Part shown: positions 26,297-34,696 of the stretch, one piece after another
Layout of the letters: every line of letters starts with the position of its first letter
Position numbering within the stretch: the first letter of the stretch is position 1
Assembly: GCF_034928825.1 (NCBI RefSeq)
Contig: NZ_JAYFUL010000022.1
Span: 1-64,000 of the forward strand
Direction: 5' to 3'
Source: Arcicella aquatica
GTDB lineage: Bacteria > Bacteroidota > Bacteroidia > Cytophagales > Spirosomataceae
DNA length: 64,000 nt
Made by a program: the position numbers and the translations under genes
Notes under the pieces: generated by a model
What the model was told of the DNA's origin: nothing
The model's database searches: none
What the model saw: the letters and a program-made list of their open reading frames with translations, nothing else

Positions 26297-27175
26297 ATGT
26301 CAACTCAATCGGTTTTTACGCTTGTCAATCCACTAACTGGGCATCTTGCTTTTAAAATTTTTTCCTTTGAAGACAATCGATATTTCGACCATTTACAGCG
26401 GAATAATTATTATACCTTAATTTGGATAAAACAGGGTAATGGCAAATTAAAGTCTGATTTCTCGGAATATGACTTTTCAGAAAATACACTCTTTGCGTTT
26501 TCACTCTATCAACCTTTTATGCTTTCATCCAACAATATCAGTGGTGTAGCTATTCAATTTCATCCCGATTTTTTCTGTATTCATAAACACCATAGCGAAA
26601 TAGCCTGCAATGGTGTTTTGTTCAATAATGTATATGAACCACCCTTTACGAGGGTTGATGAAGTTTCAGCGATGGCTTTTGATATGTTATTTGAGCAAAT
26701 GGCCACTGAAATGCAAAACCAAGCTTTGGCACAATATGAGTTATTGGTTTCGTATCTGAAAATATATTTAATCAAAGCATCACGTCTTAAAAAAGAGCAA
26801 AATCCTATTTTATCAACCTCCATTACCGAAACTAAAGAGCCTTTTATCCTTCAAAGTTTGAAAGATTCAATAGAAAATAACTTTAAAGTAAAACATTCTC
26901 CTAGCGATTATGCAGAACATCTAAACATCTCTGCCAAAGCATTAGCCAAAATCACCAAGACCCATTTCAACAAAACGTTGACTGATTTAATAGCCGAAAG
27001 AATAGTCATTGAAGCCAAAAGAGAATTGTATTTAACGAATAAAACAGTCAAAGAAATAGCCTTTGAATTAGGCTATGACGATGAATATTATTTCAGTAGA
27101 TTTTTCAAAAACAATGCTGATGTTTCTCCACAACTGTTTAGGGAAACCGTTGGTTTTGGAAGGAGTATGAATTAG
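26297..27175 (+). CDS. AraC-family transcriptional regulator
   Basis: A 292-residue regulator. Residues about 1-130 form a cupin-like sensing domain (YYTLIWIKQGNGKLKSDFSEY), and the last 100 form the AraC helix-turn-helix pair (SPSDYAEHLNISAKALAKITKTHFNKT; KEIAFELGYDDEYYFSRFFKNNADVSP). It follows DUF1348 by 69 bp on the same strand and probably controls this small AhpD/DUF1348 cassette (inference from position). Confidence 0.92.
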   Translation: MSTQSVFTLVNPLTGHLAFKIFSFEDNRYFDHLQRNNYYTLIWIKQGNGKLKSDFSEYDFSENTLFAFSLYQPFMLSSNNISGVAIQFHPDFFCIHKHHSEIACNGVLFNNVYEPPFTRVDEVSAMAFDMLFEQMATEMQNQALAQYELLVSYLKIYLIKASRLKKEQNPILSTSITETKEPFILQSLKDSIENNFKVKHSPSDYAEHLNISAKALAKITKTHFNKTLTDLIAERIVIEAKRELYLTNKTVKEIAFELGYDDEYYFSRFFKNNADVSPQLFRETVGFGRSMN

Positions 27176-27315
27176 ATATACATTCCCAACTTTTCAATAA
27201 ACAGTCTTCAAGCAATGTGCTAAAGGTTTTTTATGAATACCATCACATTGCTTTGTTGCTTATTTATAAAGCCATTTTTTGATAAGTTTTGTGTAATGAG
27301 GCAGTAGGGTAAGTT

Positions 27316-28185
27316 TTATTCATCAAAAAATTGTTGTTGAATATCCTTAACAAACTCCTCTGAAACCCTTGCAAGTGAAGCACATTGTTCAATAGTTAAT
27401 CCCATCTTTAGTCCAGATTTAATAGTCTCAATCTTTTCTTCCTCTTTTGCTTGCTTTATTTTCTTTCCCTCATTTTTGACTGCTAAAGCATTTGCCGAAA
27501 TTGTCATTTCGTAAGCTAATTTTTGTTCTGCTGTCATATTACGAATATCAACTTCTGAAATAGCTTTTTTAAGCCAATCTTCATTCCAAAAGGTTGGGAA
27601 TTGCGATATTTCTGTTACTTTATGTAAATTTTTCATTGTGTAAATCAGTTTTTCCAAATCTGTTTCTACTTGATTGACTTTTTTGTCAAACTTATCAAGT
27701 TCTACGGTAATAAACGTCATCTGGTCATCAATAATTTCATTTTGGGTATTCCTAAGAACAGCAATATTATGATAATCAGCAATTTGTGGAAATATGCTAT
27801 TGGCTAATAAACCAATACAATATATTTTAGGTAAATTCTCAAATCTGTATTCCCCTTTCTTTACTAATGTATTGAAGCGATGTAAAGCATAAAATTTCAT
27901 GCGTTGGATAAACTCTGGGTATTCACTCAGTTGCATTTCTACGATAAAGTGATTTTCATTATCATCAACACAAGCAATGTCGTAAATTCCACTACGACTG
28001 TCAATAGTAATAGCAGAAATGTCATTTTTAACAAATTCAATTGATTTGATAGCTACAGACGAATTAATCAAAGCCTTCAATGCTATTTTTAAAAATGTGG
28101 TATCAACCTCATTTCCAAAAGTTGCCTTAAAGCCATAATCTGAAAGGATTGAAATAAATCTGTCGTTCATATTATAAATTTCCAT
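27316..28185 (-). CDS. Rpn/PD-(D/E)XK nuclease family transposase-like protein
   Basis: A 289-residue protein of the Rpn / 'PD-(D/E)XK nuclease family transposase' group. Features are the N-terminal DRFISILSDYGFKATFG, the nuclease core SGIYDIACVDDNENHFIVEMQL (Asp, then Glu-x-Gln) near residues 65-85, and a C-terminal Lys/Glu-rich coiled region typical of the group. RpnA of E. coli is a DNA endonuclease that promotes recA-independent recombination. It marks the left edge of the accessory island. An internal ATG at 28170 is an alternative start. Confidence 0.88.
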   Translation of the reverse strand: MEIYNMNDRFISILSDYGFKATFGNEVDTTFLKIALKALINSSVAIKSIEFVKNDISAITIDSRSGIYDIACVDDNENHFIVEMQLSEYPEFIQRMKFYALHRFNTLVKKGEYRFENLPKIYCIGLLANSIFPQIADYHNIAVLRNTQNEIIDDQMTFITVELDKFDKKVNQVETDLEKLIYTMKNLHKVTEISQFPTFWNEDWLKKAISEVDIRNMTAEQKLAYEMTISANALAVKNEGKKIKQAKEEEKIETIKSGLKMGLTIEQCASLARVSEEFVKDIQQQFFDE

Positions 28186-28532
28186 TAGGCAAAGCTACTT
28201 AAATTTCATATATCACAAATAACTATTTGACTGCTATTTCTTGCCCTTGGTGTTATTAGGATATTAGGACACAAGAACGCTTACTAGAGTATCTATATTA
28301 TCAAGTCGTTCGTTTACGTTTATAACTCATAAAATTAGAATTAGTAATCTTCAAGTAATGTCTTAAAAGTTATTTTTACGATTATTCCAGTCCACCATCT
28401 TAGATGCCGACAAACTGAAATATTTCAATTCTTTCCGCCAGCTTGGTATCCTTTATAAATTCCTTTAAAATCCTAATTATTTATGTTGCTGATAGTTCTA
28501 TAATTAACTCATCTGTCAAATGTCTTTCGGAA
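28186..28532. other. non-coding gap, nothing recognised
   Basis: 347 bp without a convincing gene. A short frame at 28443-28637 on the plus strand overlaps the end of the next gene antisense and has no family features. No strong inverted repeat was seen. Confidence 0.5.
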
Positions 28533-28982
28533 TTAATGCTGTTTTATGTCTTTATACTGCCAAAGAACATTGATAATTTTCCAACTACCATTAAGTTTGA
28601 CAATGTGCATATAGTCAATCCATTCGTCTGCAATTAATTTTACAGAGGCAGTACGTTCAGAAACATCAAGTAGAAAAATCTCTTTTTTAGGGGACGCAGG
28701 AAATTTGTCGCCATTCTTATTATAACTCTCTGCAAGCAAAACCATAGATTCTGTTGTCGTTTCTCTTACATAATCTTTCCCTGTTGCCTTGTCTTTCCAA
28801 AAAGTACGTTTAACCATTCTAGGATGTAATGCCTTGTCCATTTGCGTAGGATTTGGCTTATGCTGAGATTCTATATAATCAAGAGCAGCTTGTCTGATTG
28901 CTAAAGTATCTTGTTTAGTTTGTCCAAAAACCAAGGGGCTAGTCAGAAATAACAGGAGGCATAAAAGAATATTTTTTTTCAT
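28533..28982 (-). CDS. exported NTF2-like (lumazine-binding-like) protein
   Basis: A 149-residue protein with a clear signal peptide (MKKNILLCLLLFLTSPLVFG-Q) and an NTF2-fold domain of the Lumazine_bd_2 type: IRQAALDYIESQHKPNPTQMDKALHPRMVKRTF, then WIDYMHIVKLNGSWKIINVLWQ at the end. The role of this family is not established. The frame reaches 29045, but the signal peptide fixes the start at 28982. A second protein of this family is at 52257-52820. Confidence 0.83.
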   Translation of the reverse strand: MKKNILLCLLLFLTSPLVFGQTKQDTLAIRQAALDYIESQHKPNPTQMDKALHPRMVKRTFWKDKATGKDYVRETTTESMVLLAESYNKNGDKFPASPKKEIFLLDVSERTASVKLIADEWIDYMHIVKLNGSWKIINVLWQYKDIKQH

Positions 28983-29029
28983 TTTATCTGTTTTGTTGAT
29001 ATTCATATTGTAGTTATTAGCATTTGTAA

Positions 29030-29576
29030 TTATTCCCATTCCCATTTATCGTCAATGCTGTATTTAATTCTCAAATAGTCTGCAAGTTCTTTCAGCCTTA
29101 CAGTTATGTCGTCAATGTTTGATATTTTATCTTTTGGTAAAATGTAAGATTGTCCACCTTTTAATCTAACTAAAATTATCGTAGGAATTTCACATATCTC
29201 TTCAAGTTCTATCGTCAAAATTTTACTTTCATTACCATTCTGTTTCGCTAAGATATAGTGGTTGTTAAATTCTAACGTTGTAATTCTGTCTAGTCTGTCG
29301 CTTAAGTTCTCTTTAATGAAACTTTTGTAGTGGTTAATATAATGTCGCTTTTCCCAAATTGGATAAATGAAAAAACAAAAAACTCCGAAAATGACAAAAA
29401 TAATACCTAAGAAAAACTTGCTGTCCAAAAACAATAAAAGTCCGAGTACTAAATATATTATAGGCACTATTACTTTGTTTCTTTGTCGCTTCTTTCTAAT
29501 TCGTTCTGACTTTGATGCAAGATAAAGTTGGATGTACCAGGAAGTCCTTTTCGTCAATTTTATAATCTATCGTCAT
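29030..29576 (-). pseudogene. membrane protein (YcxB-like) broken by a one-base frameshift
   Basis: The main frame (29030-29557) begins at a TTG and its first residues do not fit the rest. Reading instead from the ATG at 29576 gives MTIDYKIDEKDFL, which is how YcxB-like proteins start. After that leucine, one extra base in the CC pair at 29537-29538 shifts the frame. Removing it joins DFL directly to YIQLYLASKSERI and yields an unbroken 181-residue protein. That protein has two membrane helices (residues about 35-75) and a C-terminal soluble domain ending KWEWE. It is either a true recent inactivation or a sequencing error. The function of the family is unknown. Confidence 0.72.
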
Positions 29577-29611
29577 TGTATTATGGTGTAAAATGTTTGT
29601 ATTAATTAAGA

Positions 29612-29680
29612 ATTGAGAAATTGGTGCGTTGCTAATGTAGATGTTGTTTGTCTTAGCTAGCACATGACAAATACCGACAA
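29612..29680 (-). repeat. island repeat, copy D (reverse, partial)
   Basis: Read on the minus strand it holds TTTGTC, CAACATC and TTAGCAACGCACCAATT, matching copy C at 30961-31013. The most degraded of the four copies in the 29-35 kb island. Confidence 0.5.
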
Positions 29681-29711
29681 TATCAAGAATGCTTAAAGAT
29701 TTTTTTTTCGT

Positions 29712-30830
29712 CTAATTAGGCTTTGCATAAAAATCATTAATTGAGTTTGTGTATTCACAATAATCAATTTTTGAATTCCATACCAACATGAAAGTAGGAT
29801 TTTCTGTAGCTAAAGGGACAAGCATTAAACTTCGTTTGTTATTTACTCTGTTACGCTCTGTAATTACATCTTCACGTTGGTCAAAAGAACAATCAAAATA
29901 ATAAAGGTATGGTTGAACAAAATTAATGTAGGACATTTTATCAACTTTACCCAAACTTTTAAATTCCAGTTTATCAATATTTGTTCTAATAGCATTTTGA
30001 AATTCTACCGCATTCAAAGGAACATTATTAAGAAAAGGCATGGCATTAAATTGAGCATCAACAAAAACCCATTTTTGTAATTCATCAACAAAAACTTCCG
30101 TGGCAACGTGTCCTCCACCTCGCATTGATGTTGATATATCACTGGTTTTAAGATATATAACTCTTGACTTAAAGCCTGAAACCTTTAATTGTGATGCCAA
30201 GACATATCCATAAGCAAAACAAGGAAACCTTCCTCCTTCTTTTACTTCATCTAAAATTGAGATAGCATCATTTTTTTTAGGACTTACATCTCCTCTATGT
30301 TCCCATTGGCTACGAGTCCAATTTAAGATAGTCAAAACTTTATCAATTTGCGTTTTTGAATTTTTGAAAGGAATCGGATATTTTGTACGCAAAGAATCAA
30401 GATACCCCTTTTCATTTTCGTTGGTATATAAAATTTTATATTTAGGATTGCTTTCTGTTGAAGCATAATTTAACGTTGGAATAAAAATCTTCTGTCTTCT
30501 TACTGTTGTCAAGGCATAAGATTCATTGTTTAAATGAACATAGAAACGTTTGGTTTCATCATGATTAATTTCAAATTTGATACTATCAATGTCTGTCTTG
30601 AACTTGAACAAAATTTTAGTTTTTTCTGAAAGGTAAGTTTTAATGAGAAGGGTATCGTCTGCAATTTTAGGGGAAACTGTCCAATTACTATTTTCAACAT
30701 TGTTTACATAATATTTGATTTTGGCATTATTTGCTTCTATGACAGGAAGACCTTTATAAGTTTTTTGACTATAAGCCAATATTGAAGAGGACGATATTAA
30801 AATTGTGAGTACTAGGTTTTGTAGTTTCAT
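29712..30830 (-). CDS. exported transglutaminase-like protein
   Basis: A 372-residue protein with signal peptide (LVLTILISSSSILAYSQ). The transglutaminase-like/papain-type core lies around residues 165-265: Cys in GGRFPCFAYGYVLASQL, His in GGGHVATEVFV, Asp in WVFVDAQFNA. The N-terminal 130 residues look like an all-beta domain. Such proteins act as proteases or cross-linking/hydrolytic enzymes; the substrate is unknown. Part of the minus-strand accessory island, with repeat copies on both sides. Confidence 0.82.
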   Translation of the reverse strand: MKLQNLVLTILISSSSILAYSQKTYKGLPVIEANNAKIKYYVNNVENSNWTVSPKIADDTLLIKTYLSEKTKILFKFKTDIDSIKFEINHDETKRFYVHLNNESYALTTVRRQKIFIPTLNYASTESNPKYKILYTNENEKGYLDSLRTKYPIPFKNSKTQIDKVLTILNWTRSQWEHRGDVSPKKNDAISILDEVKEGGRFPCFAYGYVLASQLKVSGFKSRVIYLKTSDISTSMRGGGHVATEVFVDELQKWVFVDAQFNAMPFLNNVPLNAVEFQNAIRTNIDKLEFKSLGKVDKMSYINFVQPYLYYFDCSFDQREDVITERNRVNNKRSLMLVPLATENPTFMLVWNSKIDYCEYTNSINDFYAKPN

Positions 30831-30960
30831 ATTATGTTTAGTTATGTGTTAAAATTTCTGACAACTGTTTGGGACTCTCAATTAGCGTCGTATTTTACCT
30901 TATTCACCAATTAGCCTTAGGTGTTCTCTTATGTTTGTGAAAAAATATAATTTTGATAAT

Positions 30961-31013
30961 TGGTGCGTTGCTCACGCAAGTGTTGTTGGTGAACAAACAC
31001 TAACAACGGCGGG
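30961..31013 (-). repeat. island repeat, copy C (reverse)
   Basis: Contains GCGTTGCTCACGC, itself a small palindrome, then GTGTTGTTGGTGAACAAACA and CTAACAACGGCG. On the minus strand the order GCCGTTGTTAGTGTTTG, CACCAACAACA, TGCGTGAGCAACGC, CACCAATTAT corresponds to copy A at 34501-34626. Confidence 0.7.
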
Positions 31014-31043
31014 AATTAACAAGTGTAACACAGTCTATGATAC

Positions 31044-31592
31044 TTATTTTAGTCTATTGTTAACTTCTTTTTCTAAATCGTCAAAGTTTGTTATCTCCAT
31101 AGGAACTACTATAATGTGTTCACCATTAAAAGCATTTGAATTTATCGCTTTAACCCACAAATCTCCATTCTTTTTTTCGATAGATTTAATGTTATAAAAG
31201 TCAATTTTAGAATAATAAATATCACTGGTAATGTTCTTTGCTTTTTTCATTGCAAATCTGTGTAAAAAGTTGAGTCGTGGGTCGTTTTCTAAATCTATTA
31301 CCTTTGTTATTGAATTTTCATCAATTATAATTTTAAGATTTTCTGCTACCAAATTTGTCAGTTTTTTATTGTTTAAGTAATTTAATCCAATAATTATAGT
31401 TGTAAACAATAAAGGAAGAAGCATTGTATAAATTAATTCTGCTGATACATCTTTTTGGCGTATCATTGAAAACATTAGAACACACATTGTTGTCACTATA
31501 GTAATTGCTAATATTTTAATTTTAAATACTCTATTGTTACTTCGTTTTGTGAATTCAGAGATTTTTGAATTGTCAATTTTATAAGTTTTCAT
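31044..31592 (-). CDS. membrane protein of unknown family
   Basis: A 182-residue protein with two hydrophobic helices (about residues 27-47 and 55-75: ILAITIVTTMCVLMF and IYTMLLPLLFTTIIIGL), then a soluble C-terminal domain with YYSKIDFYNIKSIEKKNGDLWV and HIIVVPMEITNFDDLEKEVN. The layout (two helices, then a beta-rich domain containing an 'Ile-x-x-Ile-x-Lys' strand) resembles YcxB-like/bacterial-PH proteins, as does the frameshifted neighbour at 29030. I do not recognise it firmly. Confidence 0.7.
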   Translation of the reverse strand: MKTYKIDNSKISEFTKRSNNRVFKIKILAITIVTTMCVLMFSMIRQKDVSAELIYTMLLPLLFTTIIIGLNYLNNKKLTNLVAENLKIIIDENSITKVIDLENDPRLNFLHRFAMKKAKNITSDIYYSKIDFYNIKSIEKKNGDLWVKAINSNAFNGEHIIVVPMEITNFDDLEKEVNNRLK

Positions 31593-31826
31593 TATTGTTT
31601 TTATTGTAATTTAAAATGTTTGATTTTATGCTTTGAGTTATATGACGAAGCATAATTTATCAATATTATAAGGTTGATTTATAATGATTAAAGAAAAACT
31701 TAATCAAAACGATAACACTCAAAGAAAACCAACTTGTATCAAAAAAATTAAAATGAGGTCAAGTTTTCACAAATTTGTCAAATCAAAGAGATTAAATAGT
31801 CATAGATGTTATCAGCTATTGATTTT

Positions 31827-32540
31827 TCAATCATATGGTTTCCAATTCTTGTCTTTGGGTTCTTCTATATTTGGTGGTCTTACGTTTCTTTTCATATTTA
31901 TATCACAAGCACCAAATTTCATAAAATTCTTTTGTGCCTGTTTTAATGACGTTGGGTTTGCTCCACTTTCATAATTTGGGTCATCAAATTGTATTGCGTC
32001 ATCCTCCCAAAAACAAACTGGGCAAATATAGTAAGCCCCATTAGGCTCTTCTGTAAATGTTTTATGTCCACAGCAAGGACAAGTAAACTTAGCATTAATT
32101 GTTAAGATTAGTAACGCTTTATCCAATCCAATAAGCGGTTTTGTTGTAACCCAACGTTCTTTTATATTATCAGGCAAAGCATTTATAGAAAGGTCATCAT
32201 CAATAATAACATAATTCTGATTTGCACCTTTAGTTTTAATCCATTCTTCAATTTCAGACCCTCTGTCCAGCAATTGACTTATTTCAGTCTTATCATTTAG
32301 TTTTGAAATTGTTTCAAAATTCAAGCCTCTTGTGCTAAAAATTTCTTTCCATTTAGCTTCATCATAGTTTATCCGATGTGTAGTAGTCAAGACAATAGAA
32401 GCATTAGTTACCTTGTAAAGTATTGATAAATTTTTTAGCGCATTTTCATTAAGTCGCATAAAGCCGTCAGAAAGAAATTCTGGTTGTCTCCAAGAAGGTG
32501 TGGTTTCTAAGACTCCATCTATATCTAAAAGTATTATCAT
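31827..32540 (-). CDS. HAD-domain protein fused to a CPCC zinc-finger module
   Basis: A 237-residue fusion. Residues about 1-150 form a HAD-type domain like the one in 'Swiss Army Knife' RNA-repair proteins: LLDIDGVLETTP with the two catalytic Asp, ASIVLTTTHR, and YVIIDDDLSINALP. Residues about 152-215 are a cysteine-rich CPCC module: CPCCGHKTF then CPVCFWEDD, followed by the family's GANPTSLKQAQKNF. The CPCC family is usually stand-alone. The HAD part may be a phosphatase acting on nucleic-acid ends; that is inference. Two short unknown genes flank it on the same strand. Confidence 0.82.
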   Translation of the reverse strand: MIILLDIDGVLETTPSWRQPEFLSDGFMRLNENALKNLSILYKVTNASIVLTTTHRINYDEAKWKEIFSTRGLNFETISKLNDKTEISQLLDRGSEIEEWIKTKGANQNYVIIDDDLSINALPDNIKERWVTTKPLIGLDKALLILTINAKFTCPCCGHKTFTEEPNGAYYICPVCFWEDDAIQFDDPNYESGANPTSLKQAQKNFMKFGACDINMKRNVRPPNIEEPKDKNWKPYD

Positions 32541-32621
32541 GCTGTTCCTTTCAGTCTTTATAATAGTGTATATCGTTTCGTTTCTAGTATGGTTGTAGTG
32601 GATGATGCTGTGATAGTCTAT

Positions 32622-32936
32622 CTAGTCAAGATTAAGAAGTTTTTGAAAAAGTAGTGTCCCTATTTCTTCCACAGCGTTATTGTCTGCAAGTGTCGACTCT
32701 TTAAAAGCTAAAGGGCAAATAGATATTCCTAGATAAATATTATACAACAAAACTAATTTGCTTCCTTTAAAATCAAAATCCCAATAGATTATGTCAATGT
32801 GATTCAGCTTGTTAGTAAATGTTATATTAAAATTGGTTTCTAGGATGTGAGCAACTTTGTAAAATTTATCGAATCCACAATCATCATCAATGATTGCTTC
32901 TGTCCAACCTTTGTCTATTTCTAATTTGGGTTTCAT
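32622..32936 (-). CDS. small acidic hypothetical protein
   Basis: A 104-residue acidic protein without signal peptide or membrane helix. It starts KPKLEIDKGWTEAIIDDD and has a central alternating strand segment (HIDIIYWDFDFKGSKLVLLY). Its size and composition would fit an immunity-type or small cytosolic protein, but no family is recognised and no toxin gene is next to it. It lies 81 bp upstream of the HAD-CPCC gene. Confidence 0.6.
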   Translation of the reverse strand: MKPKLEIDKGWTEAIIDDDCGFDKFYKVAHILETNFNITFTNKLNHIDIIYWDFDFKGSKLVLLYNIYLGISICPLAFKESTLADNNAVEEIGTLLFQKLLNLD

Positions 32937-32965
32937 TGTCTTTTATATTTTTCATTGAACTTAAG

Positions 32966-33075
32966 CCTTTATTTGTGTTTTTCGCTAACTAGGCATGCGT
33001 CAGCAAAGCACCAGTTATTTTTATAGTATTTATATTTATATTATTAAACACTGAATTGTTTGGTTGCTCACGCAA
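32966..33075 (+). repeat. island repeat, copy B
   Basis: Inverted arms TGCGTCAGCAA (32996) / TTGCTCACGCA (ending 33074) with one mismatch, about 57 bp apart. The left side TTTGTGTTTTTCGCTAAC and the interior CACCAGTTATTTTTATAG match copy A at 34501-34626 in the same order. Confidence 0.7.
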
Positions 33076-33084
33076 AAAAACTTT

Positions 33085-34257
33085 TCAGATATGTTCTTTA
33101 GTATCGGCAATTAGTTTGTCAATCATATAAGTGGAGTTGTCAAGTTCTTTTGCTTTTTGAAACAATTCCAATGCTTGGAAATATTCTCCTTTATCAAGAT
33201 AGTAAATACCTAGGCTACGATAATTATATGAATTATTCTCGTCAAGTTTAAATGAATAATTTATATCTTCTAATCCTTCTTTTATTTTTCCAATTTTAAT
33301 TTTTGAAAGTCCTCTGTTGCTGTATGAATAGGCATATTTCTCATCTATTTCAATCGATTTGTCAAATAACAGAATTGCTTCTTCAAATCTATTTAACAAA
33401 TTAAAAGTAAATGCTTTATTATCTAAGGAATACTTATTATCAGGGTTTAATAGTAAAGACTTTTCATAAAACTCCAATGCTTTATCATACTGGTCAAGTT
33501 TAGAATATGAAAACCCTACGTTAAAATAATCGTTTGAATCCATTTTATCATAAATCATAAACTTTTCTGCAAGTTCATTTACTTGTTTGTAATTTTTTAA
33601 TTGGAGAAAAGTGGCAATCGTCAACTTGTAAATATGTTCGTCATTCAAGCCATTTTTTAATATGTAGTTAAGCAAAATCGAAGCAACCTCATCAAATTTT
33701 TGTTGGTTATATAATGCAATTGCTTGCCTATACTCCTTTAACAACCATTTATAATTAAACAATTGCTTTAATTGATAGCCATCATTGTAGATGAAACTAC
33801 CATCATATAGTTTTATCGGAGTTGTACGTGGTATAAGGTTAATTATTAAATCAAGGATTGATGACCCGAAAAAGATTACTAGAATGAATTTGATTGAACC
33901 ATGAAGGTCATAAACAAAAGTGAAGTAACAAGCAATTATTGCGATAAAAATTGAAGCTAGAGGGCCTGTCAGTGTATAGATAATTTGCTTGTCGATTGTA
34001 ATTCCATTTGCAGGGGGAACACACAGTCCAAATCTCCATAACAGTGGATTATAACTTAACCAAATCTCCAAAAGACCTATTTTGAAGTGAAAACTTTTTT
34101 CTTTGTTACCATACGAACCAATAAATATAGATGTCTTTTCTCTAGTCATTAGGATAGCAGGAATGGCATGTCCTAATTCATGAAATAAAACTGTAAATGG
34201 TGTTATAATAAGAACAATTAAAATTAAAAAGGGTACTATGATTGAAAAAAAACCCAT
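33085..34257 (-). CDS. M50-type membrane metalloprotease with C-terminal TPR repeats
   Basis: A 390-residue protein. Residues about 1-165 are a membrane domain with the zinc motif FHELGHA (His-Glu-x-x-His, near residue 27), TLTGPLASIFIAI typical of site-2 proteases (M50), and a second conserved Asp region (SSILDLIINLIPR). Residues about 180-390 hold five or six TPR repeats (DYFNVGFSYSKLDQYDKALEFYEKSLLLNPD and following). The combination suggests an intramembrane protease whose soluble TPR arm binds a substrate or partner. No candidate substrate is adjacent. Confidence 0.83.
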   Translation of the reverse strand: MGFFSIIVPFLILIVLIITPFTVLFHELGHAIPAILMTREKTSIFIGSYGNKEKSFHFKIGLLEIWLSYNPLLWRFGLCVPPANGITIDKQIIYTLTGPLASIFIAIIACYFTFVYDLHGSIKFILVIFFGSSILDLIINLIPRTTPIKLYDGSFIYNDGYQLKQLFNYKWLLKEYRQAIALYNQQKFDEVASILLNYILKNGLNDEHIYKLTIATFLQLKNYKQVNELAEKFMIYDKMDSNDYFNVGFSYSKLDQYDKALEFYEKSLLLNPDNKYSLDNKAFTFNLLNRFEEAILLFDKSIEIDEKYAYSYSNRGLSKIKIGKIKEGLEDINYSFKLDENNSYNYRSLGIYYLDKGEYFQALELFQKAKELDNSTYMIDKLIADTKEHI

Positions 34258-34398
34258 TACTTAAGATATAAAATTTATTAATTTGCTCTGTTCATTTATT
34301 GCAATACATTGAAGTTGCTCCTTAGCCACAGAGTTTTTGACTGGCTTATAAATATGCTAAAGTTTTGTCATACTTTTAACATTTACAATTAATTATTC

Positions 34399-34451
34399 TG
34401 AACCTAAGATAATTATTTATTTTGAAGTTTGCTCTAACTGATGGCATGACT
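34399..34451 (+). repeat. 53-bp direct repeat, left copy
   Basis: Identical to 35427-35479; begins TGAACCTAAGATAATTATTT and ends TGATGGCATGACT. A second shared stretch of 31 bp (34463-34493, containing CAACATCCCAATTTTCAAG) recurs at 35611-35641. The unknown gene at 34697-35341 lies between the copies. Confidence 0.92.
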
Positions 34452-34500
34452 CAAACCTCATCCCAAAACAACATCCCAATTTTCAAGTTAATACCATCCA

Positions 34501-34626
34501 GCCTTTGTTGGTGTTTGTCCACCAACAAGTCATGCGTCAGCAATTTGCCAATTATTTTTACAATATTATATAATAAGTTGATTGGTTGCTGACGCAAAAT
34601 TCGTGGGAGAAAAACGCCAACGAAGG
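34501..34626 (+). repeat. island repeat, copy A (best preserved)
   Basis: Nested inverted repeats: outer GCCTTTGTTGGTGTTT / AAAAACGCCAACGAAGGC, a small hairpin TTGTTGGTG / CACCAACAA (34506-34528), and an inner perfect 11-bp pair TGCGTCAGCAA / TTGCTGACGCA (34533 and ending 34596) around an A/T-rich centre. Related copies are at 32966, 30961 and 29612. No coding capacity. Confidence 0.85.
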
Positions 34627-34696
34627 CGGAAGGTGTCATACCATTCTTTTCTGCTATAAATATTCCATCCTTTCAGGATTGATTCCTCTTCTGAAA

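Noticed and set aside
29612..34626. Integron cassette array with attC sites
   Set aside because: Repeats occur in both orientations while all genes share one strand, attC core motifs are not clear, and no integrase is seen. Kept only as a comparison.
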